Of a stretch of 64,000 bases of DNA, positions 12,901 through 23,481 are shown piece after piece. Source of the stretch: Xiphydria camelus. Taxonomy: Eukaryota; Arthropoda; Insecta; Hymenoptera; Xiphydriidae. The notes beneath the pieces were generated by a model. The model made no database searches, was not told the origin of the DNA, and saw nothing but the letters and a program-made list of their open reading frames with translations. How positions within the stretch are numbered: the first letter of the stretch is position 1; the number at the start of each line of letters is the position of its first letter. The translations under genes were made by a program, and so were the position numbers. The stretch spans positions 40,092,602-40,156,601 of the forward strand of contig OY783191.1 of NCBI GenBank assembly GCA_963678675.1, given 5' to 3'.

Positions 12901-15870
12901 GTCTTCAAAATGTTCTACGCATTGGAAACGAAAAGGGCACAGTCTCTGACTACTCGTCACATATATCATTGATTCGTAATTTGTTGAATTATATGTTGTT
13001 CTGCTTTTGATACGTTGAGATTTCGCGTTCGAGAATAACAGGGGATTAAAAGACGTACGCAAAAAAAGTTTTCCTGTAAGGGCGGTACGTTTTCTATGTC
13101 AACACAACTGAAACAATGTCGAGTCAGATAACTTCGAGATTGAATTTGAAATATATTTTTCTATAGAAACACCACTACACGTTCATGCGTTTGTTTAGCT
13201 ACAATTTCAAAAAATTGAGATATAAGGTTTAGTTTTCAATATATTATATCCTCGATAAAACGTTATCAGCTTCCAATGTATCTAATTTCGTACAAGTTAT
13301 GATACTCAGTTGCGTACTGGAGAAGTGATATGTAGAAGAAAAAAATATTGTAAATTGACTCGTGCAAATAATACTGCCGATACAATTAATAACTGTAGCT
13401 GTTATGTATATGTACAGAATTTATCGAATTTGAACTCAAAGTCGTAAATAAATGTTTTGCATCCTACGTGTCTCCGATTGTGCTTTCTGGCAAGGTATTC
13501 AGCGGATCGAATCTTTAGCGAAAGGAAGGTCAAGATAAAAGTTTTCTATTTCACAATTAAATATTTAGATATGCATATATCATGGAATTTTATTTTACAA
13601 ACGTTAATTGGCACTCATTTCGTTGCGACCGAACAACTCGCACATAAAATGTGTTGCATGTTTGATTAAAATTTATTCGTTTTATTGATTGAAGCAATTT
13701 TGTTACAAAAGTCAATCATCATCTCATAATCATCACCTTCATCGTCATCGACTCTTCCTGCGGTAGGTATAGTAATATAGTAACAGAACAGATGAGGTTC
13801 ATATCCATAAGAATAATAAAACGAGACTTACATTCAAAAAAACAAGCTACACAATAAACTCGCTAAAAATTTGACCCGAACCAAGAGATAAAGAGAGTGT
13901 ATAAAAACTATTGCCTTTCTTTCATCCACAATGTACTCATTTAATGATTTTATACTTAAATATTAATATGATAAAATGCTAATATATCTTGTTACTCATA
14001 ACGCTCGCCTTGCAAATTGAGAGTTTTCGCGAGGCAAGCTTATATTATATATATATATATATATATTCAATATTATTTATATATAATAATTATTTAATTA
14101 ATGCGTAACTCTAGTATCTAAACTCAAGCTGCACCCAATGAGACACTGAAATAATAGCTAGAGATTAGCTATTGCGTTCGGTACTGAACATTTATTTACC
14201 ATATCACGAATCTGTAGACCGAACTTTTCAACTGTGCTCGGTAAAGACGCTTTGAAAAGTATCGAGGAATGTTCCTTTCATTTGATTCAGTTAAGTGCGG
14301 TAAATGGAAAAGGTGATAACGAATAAATTGGAGTGCAATTCCGGTTTTAGATGCAATAAGAAATTATTCAATTGAGAAATTTGAAAGTGGGCCTCCACCA
14401 AAATGCTCAAATAAAGTTTGATTAATCGCACGAGGAGACCGCGCGCTATAAAGATGAACGTTTGGAAATCAAATGCGTGCAAAAGTAACAGAGAACTGAA
14501 ACGATTTACCAAATCCAATATCAAAGGATCAATCTGATCCTTTTAACGGCACTCCTCGGCTTACAGCGGCAGTCGTGAATTTTAATGGTAATTCTACATT
14601 TGGAAATGGCAGTACCAAAGCATTACGTTTCAACGCATTTCAGAAGTCTCATCGAGTGTACTTTTACTAAACATAGTGCATCACTTATATAATCTATCTG
14701 TACATTCACAACCGTTCAAATACACAATAATATTAACATATTTAATATTGGACCATTAAAAACAGAATACAAAATAACAAAGGTTCTTTTTAAATTCACA
14801 AAGATTCGACGATTGCACACACTATATCCGCATGTATACTCATTATCAGTGGCACGCCAGCAACGTTATAAATGGAACGTTACTTCGGAATTCACTTTTT
14901 CTTTTACGTCGGAGAGGCAGTCAAACCTTTGATAAATTGATGCACTGATATATGTATTGTGCCGTGATTGGAAATAAGAGATCTCACGCGTAATCGCTAG
15001 TAAGCGGATTATAGCGGAGGATCGAGATGTCGAAAGAGAGTGCAAGGATTTGTGTAGAGCTACGAAATGGAGGATATATCGAATGGATCAGTTTGAAGCG
15101 CGTTAGACAGAAATTTGATTTCTGCATTCGGTGAAAAAGAGGGGTCAGTTTACCACAGTTCTCATATATTCAATTTCACTCAATCGTACTTTATAAGTAT
15201 TACAGTAATTTTCTATGTACGAATTAATTTCAGCTCCTTCCACGTCAGACCTGAATGGGCGTAAAAGACTTTTAGAAATTTCACAGAACTCCAGCTTCAA
15301 GTCTGATTTGAAAACAACCACGCTATATAAGTCCATATTAAATATATTTTACAATAATATTATCATTGTACATGAACAACGTATGCTCTACACCTTATAT
15401 TGCCATCGCCGGCTAACCAGCACAGCCAATGAATGTCTTATGAACGATAGGACTGACTTGAGAAAAAAGGATTGACGCGGTATCATCGTATGGTACAAAA
15501 CTCAAGGCAGGGAGTCTATTGGGACTAAAAGGGAAAAGAAAAAGAAAATATTAAAAGAGAAAACATCGAGGGCAATCGCCAGCGGAGTATTTAATGTTAT
15601 TGCGTACTCGTAGATAGAAATCAAATATGACTCGGATGCGCTGATTAGAATGACGATTGACAAGAAGGTGTCAATTAGTTAAAATAGACGAGGGGAACTG
15701 TATTTTTGAACCCCGGTGTGTGCGCCGCCTTGGTACCCGCTATAAAAGAGAAGACATTGCGGTTTAACGTCAAGAGCTTCAAGATCAGGCAAGACTCGTC
15801 GCGGCGAAACGACGAGTCCTTACTCTCGTATTACTTACGTCAGAGTTGCGGTAAAACAGGCGGAGGGAGG
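9923..15870. other. AT-rich gap with PATL1 3' UTR; no gene seen
   Basis: This stretch has no reading frame with recognisable protein character on either strand. The first canonical AATAAA downstream of PATL1 on the plus strand is at 11055-11060. An ATTAAA near 10240 could end a shorter transcript. An AT dinucleotide run lies near 14043-14067. The right end should include the 3' untranslated region of the minus-strand AT-hook gene. A long non-coding RNA could be here but cannot be seen from sequence alone. Confidence 0.6.
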
Positions 15871-17945
15871 TTATTCCTTCTTTTCTTCAGTGGTAACAGT
15901 CGGAGAATTTTGGGATTCGGAAGTGGACAAAGGCGGTGCTTCCGCAGTGGCGTCCGTCGCATCTTGACTCGAATCCGAGCTGTCCTTTACCTCTTCCTCC
16001 TCCTCCTCTTCCTTTTTCTCTTCACTGGCACTCACGGCACTCTTGCTATCTTCCACGGAATTTTCAGAGTCTCCCGTCGTTTTCTCTTCCTTAGAATTTG
16101 CCTCGGGTGTCTTCTCAGTCGAGTCTTTGCTCTCCGACTCTTCGGTACTCTTTTCTTCGCTCGACTCTACCGACTTGATATCCTTATCGTCCTTGACGTC
16201 GTCAACCTCCATTTTTGCAGATTCATCTGTGGCATCTTTGTCGCTTTTGTTATTAGCAGATTCCTCGTCGGTATTATTCTCGCTGCTCTTCTCTTGCCGC
16301 TTTGGACGCCCGCGGCCGCGGCCGCTCCCTTTTACGGGAGCTTCCTTTTTCTCTTTCTTAGGCGGAGACGGTGTTGGCGTTGCCGGGGTCAATCCACGAG
16401 CTGAACTTCGCGTGCGTCTTCTACCCTCGACTTCGCCGACCGATGTGTTTAGACCCTGCACAATTGAGCAACCACACTGAGCTAAATATGAACTCTCTCT
16501 CGCGAATCGCGTCTATTTTACATAAAATAATTTCGAAACGTACCGCGAATTAATCGTTTTTCCCCCCAAATTTCTAGACAAACAACACAGCGTAACGTTC
16601 TGATAAATTTGTGAAAATACAACGCAATTGAAACTCAGGAATGATCATACAATGCGAGCTTAAGCCTAGATATAGTATCAAGACTGGAAGAGGCGATTCA
16701 AAAATGGCGCTCAAAGAACGAAGGGTGGGGACACACCCCCACCCGAAACTCGCATCGTCCCCTACTATCATCCTCGCATACGCACGTACTAACTCTTCCC
16801 CCCACTTTATTAGTTCTCTAGTGCTCACGCAGGCAGAAATGTAGGGGCCGGATAAAGTTTGAGGGTGAGGAGGGGCCGGAGGGACCAACGGGGAGGGGTG
16901 GACAAATGGAGGGAAACAGCTACGCGAAGGGGGTGTAACCTTGGCCCCTTGGACCTTGCGAAAATATCTGGTCTTTTAACGCGATACTAAAGCACTTTCC
17001 GTACAAGCTGCACACATGTCCCACCTTAAGTATCGCTTCCCCCTCCTGAGCCGTCCTTTCGAGAGTCGAAAGCCTTTTCGTGCCTCCGCGTTTGTTTTTC
17101 ATTGGAGTTGGTTTCTCTTCTGGCGACTGGTCCTGGAAAGTTACATACATACATGGAATATTGCAGGTTTATCTCCGCCGTTAATCACGTGACACTGGTT
17201 ACGCCGCGTATCACACGCACTATTCCATTTGTATACCTACATATACCGTCAGAGGTTAGAATAAAACAATGAAAAATTGCGTACGTAATTTTTATGTTCG
17301 GCACACCTATAGGATCATCAAAAGGGTTAAGGATTAAGGAAGGAAAAACGTCCGACGACGCGAAGATAAGTGAACGAGCGATAAGATTACCGGTATCCGC
17401 GGTACAACTCTTTACGTATAATCAAATTTTCTTTATACTTTGAGTTTCCCGCCTTTAGCATTACGAACGAATAAATTTGCAGTCAAACGGCGTAGGAAAC
17501 TGAATTCCTGTGGAAAAACTATCACCCAGCACTACCGAAATGGATTTCCCGCCTTTTTGAAGCCCGCCTGCCGGCGTACAGCGACTCTCGTCACGAGCGA
17601 GGCACAAATAAAAAACATCCACCATCTTTGCCACTGAAGGACAAACGGCGCAGCTTTGAAAAATCGCCGAATACGCGTCCCCACTCCATAAACGAATCTA
17701 GAGACGACAACTTACCGGTCTGCATCTGGCGTACACGCGTGAGGAACATGATTTCTTAATCCGTGTGCGCGTCGGAATTTCGGATTTTCGACGGACCGAG
17801 CGTCGCCCCGTATTTGAGGGGACCGCACGCCGCCTTGGCATGAAAACTCGGCTTGACGAAGCTTTTTCGTAGCATTCCGAAGACTTACCTTGGGCACATC
17901 CTCCACGCTGTTGTCGTTCTTGCTCTCCGCCTTGATATCGGACAT
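15871..17945 (-). CDS. AT-hook protein with long acidic Ser/Glu-rich tail
   Basis: Three exons on the minus strand (17945-17889, 17132-17025, 16455-15871), all phase 0 with clean GT/AG borders, give about 249 residues starting MSDIKAESKNDNSVEDVPK. Residues about 20-110 are basic (KNKRGGTKR, GRRRTRSSARG). They contain one good AT-hook, GRGRGRPKRQ, the motif that inserts into the minor groove of AT-rich DNA. The rest is almost entirely Asp, Glu, Ser, Lys and Thr, ending in EEKKE. No folded domain is visible. The layout, a basic DNA-binding part followed by an acidic tail, recalls HMGA and other small chromatin proteins, so a nuclear role is inferred. I do not recognise a named orthologue. The exon joins are predicted, and alternative exons inside the 569-base second intron are possible. 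Confidence 0.72.
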
Positions 17946-19063
17946 TTCTTCACGCGGGAATCACTCAAGAACACAGGGAAACCACGGTTTTTCCACGAGA
18001 ATTCGCGCGGAGCCCGGTCACAGTGTTTATACGACAAGCAAAGATGGTGGTTAGCGTGGGTCACGTGATCTCATCAAACGCGGAGCGGGAGTCGAACACG
18101 CCACCTGTCGTCTCAACGATAAACCGCACACGTAGCGACGCTCGAAAATACCGGGAACTTTGAATTTACGAAAAACGTCAATCGAAGGGATTCGATATTC
18201 AGTTTTTAGTATGAAAATGTACAGAGAAAGAAAAAAAAATAGATCAAATCGCGTAATTGCTAATCCTTTCTCGCATTTCATATTTACGATACTGAGATTC
18301 GGTTTAATTGCAAACTTACTTTAAAACTTCCAATATACCTGCTTAATTCGTGCGCGGATCAAGTAATAATATTTTACATGGTCGTATTTGTTGATCTTCG
18401 CTATCGGTGTCAGTCTCCAGAATTTTCCAATTATGCCGATATGTTGGCGTTTTCCAGACATTCGTCAGCTGCACGCGTCACTTGCGTGATCGTTTAAAGG
18501 CAAGTTGGATTTTCACGCGATCAATCGATCACACGCTGGAGGTTCACAGTAGCGGATGTGTCGGAAATTTGAATATGATGCAATTTATTCAGAAGCTATA
18601 TGACGATCTTTGCGTACTGCTCATTTATACACTTAAAGAAGTCAATTTACCCAATGGTCCGTGGTTTTCTCTGTCCGGATTGTTAGTAAGGCTTCTTAGA
18701 GTATCTTCGCACGTATGTATGTCACACAAATTTTTCCATCGAAGATGATAAAATAAATTAGATCTCTCTTTCCGTAAAAAGCAAAAATAGATTATGCATT
18801 TTTAAAAAGATATTTATACGTAATATTACTACGGAATTTTACCAATGTTATACTCTATTCGGTTCAGTAACATCGAGTCAATTATTTCATTTTAAGATAT
18901 TTCAATTCAGGTCATCAGATTATCAATCTCCAAAACCGAATTTTACCACAGGTGCACTCAAGCATGCTCACGGACTTCTCTCACTTTCTTGTACCCCCGA
19001 TACCTTCTCACGGTACAACTAAAAGTCCGTAATTTACGGTAGTCCCAACTTTACAGTTACCGT
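17946..19063. other. Spacer between two minus-strand genes
   Basis: The left part should be the promoter and 5' untranslated region of the AT-hook gene. The right part should be the 3' untranslated region of CstF50. A 113-codon plus-strand frame at 18407-18748 has no recognisable features and overlaps no splice structure, so I do not call it. Confidence 0.6.
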
Positions 19064-20924
19064 TTAATGCGTCGGCATCCGTCTAAACCAGAACCTCGCC
19101 CTGAAGTCGTCACTGCAAGTTAAGAACGCTGGTGCTGTCGGAGAATGGACAATTAATCGTACCGGACCGTTGTGGCCCAACGATAGAAGCAGTTTTCTAG
19201 ATGCATTCCTGGAATTCCAGGCACACAGTGACGTCGTGGCTTCGTCCGGGAACATCACATAATCTTCCGTGTGGTTGAAGATAGCTTGCGCTTTGTGCTC
19301 TTGCTTGCCTGAGCAAAAAAATGGTAATATTGGTAGGTACAATTGCCACATTTAATCTATCATCAGACACTCTTAGTCGAGTCAGAACGTCGTCGGATGC
19401 TGTGCATTATGCAATGCACAGGGTACACAAAAATACTCTAAGACATCACCAGCAAGAAAGTTTACCTGTTGTACCTGCACCGGTGTATGCGATCAGGCAT
19501 CTGCTAGTCGACAATTCCCATAGTTTTATCAAAGAATCTTTTCCGGACGACAGCAAGTACTGAAAGTTAAATAAACTACGTCACGATCCCGCGGAAAAGA
19601 GACGCAAGACGACCATCAGCCATTCGACAACGGACGTATTATTTGATAATGACGCGTATACGAACCTTCCCATTTCTAGTGAAAGTTACAGAACAAACTT
19701 CGTAGCCGTCATGCGCTTTGATAAAAGTATTTATACATCGATTCGAAACACCGTCCCATATTTTGATACTTCCGTCTTTACCAGCGGAAGCGTACGTCTT
19801 GGCATCAGGTGAATATTTGATGCTCGTAATACCAGCGGTATGCTGATGGCTTGGTATACTGCATACGAAGCATTGAGCAGTATTTACATCGTATAATCTC
19901 ACTACTGGATGATTGGTCCCGACTACCAGGAAGTCCCCGGTCGGATGAAAAGATAGACATCTAATTTGATCCGCATCCGAAATAGTGCGAAAGGCTTTCT
20001 TAACGCTAGCTTTGCTAAAATCGAATAGCTTGACAGAGAAGTCACGACTGCCGGATACGAGTATTGGTTCTCTGGGATGAAATTCCAGGCAAGTCACTTC
20101 TTCCAAGTGGTCGTACAACGTTCGAATGACCGGATGACCTCCCGTTTGATCTCCTGGATTCATTTCATCTGGTGCGGACTTCGCCAACATTCTATCGACG
20201 TCTAATATTTTGATAGAAGCGTCTACAGAGCCAGTAGCGATTAATTGTCCATCTGCTGAGAATGCACCTGCTCTGCAATTCCCTTTGTGAGACGTGACGT
20301 AAGCAGTTTCGTATTGAGCAGGTTCTGGGGCTTGAATTTGAGCCTCAGTTTCAAATTCCAAGTCTAAACCCGGGCCGAGGGAATTGTCAAATGTTGGGAA
20401 TGTGCTTGACTGATTGGTAGATTCTTTTTTTGCACGATCAGGCTCATGAGCTGATCCGATCAACATCAAATGAAATAATCGATCGGATGGGGGACACGGT
20501 GGCTCTGCTTGAATCATATTGGACAATTGAACCGCGAGTGTTTGATGCCCATCGTAGAACAGTTGGCTGTAATTTTTATTAAATCACCATTAATATTCTT
20601 ACGTTGGATTTATATTATTTTTATAGAATTAAGGACCGAAATGCTGGCATTTTCTTTTGAGTAATGATATTATATTTCAAGGGCTCCAAAGTGCCCCTAA
20701 CTTTTTTCCAATCGAGCTCGAATTCTTTAGAGATATTTGTTTCCTCAAATAGAACCAATTAAATAGTTGAGATTATGAAAATTAACGATTTTAGGAAGCA
20801 AAAATCATCTCACATGCGTATGTATACGTATAAAATAATGTATATCTTATAACCTGATCATCAGTCTGTAAAGCAATTCTCTGCTTTTGATTATATTTTT
20901 GCTATCCATTTCCGGCTCCTTCAT
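19064..20924 (-). CDS. CstF50: Cleavage stimulation factor subunit 1 (CstF50)
   Basis: CstF50 is the WD-repeat subunit of the nuclear CstF complex, which binds the GU-rich element downstream of the poly(A) site and promotes 3'-end cleavage of pre-mRNA. Four exons (20924-20854, 20566-19666, 19559-19466, 19308-19064) give 436 residues, close to the 431 of the human protein. The first exon, [20 protein letters not shown], supplies the N-terminal dimerisation helix, continued by [17 protein letters not shown]. The linker ends in [10 protein letters not shown]. It is followed by WD40 repeats with clear hallmarks such as [30 protein letters not shown] and [10 protein letters not shown]. The C-terminus, [14 protein letters not shown], matches the family almost exactly. 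The start codon lies only 249 bases from that of Rpp20 on the opposite strand. Confidence 0.97.
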
Positions 20925-21173
20925 CGTGTCCCTCTCGTCTTGAAAACTCTCGAAAGACGACTGAATTGTGGCGATTTCTTTTTTAATATGTATAAAAATT
21001 AATCCCGAAACGCGTGCAATCACAAGTCGACAGCAGTCACTTTTTCAGGTTATGTTATTATGTTGCTGTTGCTGCCGGTATGAAAAGTCGAACATCGGTG
21101 ATTGGTTATTATTCAGTTTCTCCAATGGACGCATCCAACTAGAGTGCAATTTGACGTACAACACTATCGCAAC
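20925..21173. promoter_or_regulatory. Shared bidirectional promoter, CstF50 / Rpp20
   Basis: The two start codons face away from each other across 249 bases. Both 5' untranslated regions and both core promoters must therefore fit here. I see no convincing TATA box placed for either gene, as usual for housekeeping pairs. Confidence 0.65.
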
Positions 21174-22015
21174 ATGAGAAATATCAGAATGGCCGACGCG
21201 GAAGAAAACCAAAAGTTAGGCGGGGATGATTTGAAAGAAACTGTGACAAAAAGATTAAAGTCCAAGCAGCTATTAAGTCAAGAACACATCCAGAAGAAGC
21301 GACTGCCTCAGCGTTTGTCAAAGGGGAATAAAGATATTTATGTGACAAATAAAACCAATTTTAAGGTGACTGTCTGTCATAACCTACTTTCAGTTTTGCT
21401 CCGTTTAAATTCCACTTGCAAAACATATGCATGCGTATAATTAATATTAGGCGACGATGTTTACAATAATTTTGATAAACCTAAAAAATATATCTGTACG
21501 CATATAGGTATATTCTATCATTCATTGACATAATCTATAAAAATGAAACTGCTCAATAAGTACGACTATATTTTAAGTTGTATTTCTCCTCATTAAAGGC
21601 GCAATTAAACAAATGTGAGAAACTGCTGGATGCTGGAGTATCTGAAATAATCATACATGGTCTTGGAGCAGCTATAAACAGAGCTTGCAATTTGGGTCTT
21701 CAGCTGAAAGAAAACCATCACGGGACTGTCGATTTAGATATCAAAACCTCTACTGTTGATTTAATTGGTAAGAATATAGACTAATTTCTATATCGCAAGC
21801 TCAATATCACGTATTCCAATTCAACAAAAAGTTATTATCCTCGCTTTATATCAAAAGATCTGATCAAAATTGAACCCTTGGGTGCTTGGCTTGCAGATGA
21901 CTTTGAACCCATTACTGACAACGCGGATTACGAAGTAAATAACAGGCAGAATTCAGCCATACATATCCGTGTGTTTCGTACAGCGCAGCTAGAAACCTTA
22001 AAGTATGCCAAGTAA
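21174..22015 (+). CDS. Rpp20: Ribonuclease P/MRP protein subunit p20
   Basis: Rpp20 (POP7) is an Alba-family RNA-binding subunit of RNase P (tRNA 5' processing) and RNase MRP (rRNA processing). It pairs with Rpp25 on the P3 helix of the RNA. Three exons (21174-21365, 21599-21767, 21897-22015) give 159 residues from the first ATG. A second in-frame ATG at 21189 (MADAEENQK, better Kozak context) would give 154. The Alba core is clear: KRLPQRLSKGNKDIYVTNKT, LLDAGVSEIIIHGLGAAINR, TSTVDLI, and the C-terminal signature NSAIHIRVFRT. The human protein is 140 residues, and the excess lies at the basic N-terminus. TMEM203 begins 106 bases after the stop codon, which raises the possibility of a shared transcript. 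Confidence 0.93.
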
Positions 22016-22121
22016 ATTGAAATCTGTAATACAATTCATAGCTTGTACAGAAACTCACGAGTTTCAATGAAATTTGGTAAAAACGTGTTTTATGTAGATT
22101 TGTAATTTTTCCTTCTGTAAA

Positions 22122-22535
22122 ATGATTTTCTCTCTAAACCAATTAGTTCGCTGGCTCGGCCTGACGATATTCGAAATATGGGTCAATTTAGTTTCCTTAA
22201 CAATCTTTACCTTTTTAATTGGGATGAAATTAGACGAGAATCACTTTGCGGGTCCGTCTGGTTGGTGGATCGTTTTTGCCCCACTTTTCGTCGCGGACGG
22301 GTTGAATACGTATTTTTGTGCAATTATATTCATTAGGATGCACATGGAAGGAATGATGAGAGTTGCTATCCTCAGAGCATTATGGAGTTTGATGTTCTTA
22401 ATCCTTGTATTCGTTTTTAAATACCTTCTCTGTAAGAAACTATCCGGACAAAGTACTCTCGAATATTCAGAAGTATTGAGTCCAGTATTCATTCTCCTGC
22501 AACTGATCGCCGTTCGAGCGTGTCAGCTTCACTGA
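22122..22535 (+). CDS. TMEM203: Transmembrane protein 203
   Basis: TMEM203 is a small four-pass membrane protein of the ER and endolysosomes. In mammals it has been linked to calcium store handling and STING signalling. This copy is one uninterrupted exon of 137 residues, starting MIFSLNQLVRWLGL and ending LLQLIAVRACQLH. The length and both ends match the vertebrate family (about 136 residues). Hydrophobic segments fall at about residues 14-35, 47-70, 79-103 and 117-135. The family marks WW(N/I)VF.P.F.ADGL.TYF are present as WWIVFAPLFVADGLNTYF. An acceptor-like TTTATGTAG lies 25 bases upstream of the ATG, so a spliced 5' leader is possible. The alternative is co-transcription with Rpp20. A poly(A) signal AATAAA lies at 22895-22900. 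Confidence 0.93.
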   Translation: MIFSLNQLVRWLGLTIFEIWVNLVSLTIFTFLIGMKLDENHFAGPSGWWIVFAPLFVADGLNTYFCAIIFIRMHMEGMMRVAILRALWSLMFLILVFVFKYLLCKKLSGQSTLEYSEVLSPVFILLQLIAVRACQLH

Positions 22536-23481
22536 CACAGAGATGACGGTAACCTGGAGAATGGGTACGAACGTACGATCGTGTGCCTACCGCAAACACT
22601 CTCCATGCATACGGAAACTCAATTCCTGTACAATTTAACTGACACGCGGAGAAATGTACTGTAGGACTAAGTGGATTGACTTTGAATGTACTTCAACGTC
22701 TATGTAATATAATAATTGCTGTAGTATACTGTACATAACGAAAAGTATATCTATACGAACTGCAACTTCCAAGTAACGTTTAGCATGTATTTTGTCTGCT
22801 TAATGATTGTCGATTTTCGATCGTCAAACCGGTAAAATAATTGCGATACAGTTTTAGGGGAATAAGCGATAGAACTTTAAGCAGGCTGGCTTTAAATAAA
22901 GAAAAGACTGTTCTCTTGTAATTCGATATACATTGGACTGTGATTCGTTATAAGCACCCAGAGTACATCCTGAAAAGACGCGATTACTCACAAGAATACG
23001 TTTCCTAAATATGAATAATACTTCGATAAGAAAGTGAATGCTGTATTGATTTTTTTCGTATGATAAAGACGTCACCAGGTAAGTGCTACTTGTTCCACCT
23101 GCAAAATTTTATTTGGCCCGTCAATTTGGCATGATACGAGGAGTACGCCTCCAGGTGTGCGTGCGAATTTTCAATAAATGACGGCTGGGAAGAAGGGAAC
23201 CGCTAGTGGCGGGAAGAAATCCTCCTCCATACCCCTCACACCCCACTGACGAAAATCAATATTCCTAGCTGAACAAAGACAGAGTACTTCCTGGCAATGT
23301 GGAAGGGGTGTGAACCAAATCGCTCTACATATAGGAAAAGCCTGTTGCTGCCATCATACTACGAAGTTTACCCTCGTTGACAATTTATATTTGAGATCAT
23401 CGCGCGTACTGCGAAATAAAATTCAGCAGGGTGAATTAAATTAAAGATCAGTGATGTATGGTGGACTAAAATCCAAGGATT
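22536..23481. other. TMEM203 3' UTR and upstream region of next gene
   Basis: No coding frame seen. AATAAA at 22895-22900 is the likely 3' end signal of TMEM203. The remainder should contain the promoter of the seven-pass membrane protein gene. Confidence 0.6.

Noticed and set aside
15706..16480. Long plus-strand frames of 232 and 145 codons
   Set aside because: They lie antisense to the acidic Ser/Glu-rich exon of the AT-hook gene; the repetitive GAR/TCN codons leave both other strands open.
18407..18748. 113-codon plus-strand frame
   Set aside because: No recognisable motif, odd composition, and it sits between two minus-strand genes where untranslated sequence is expected.
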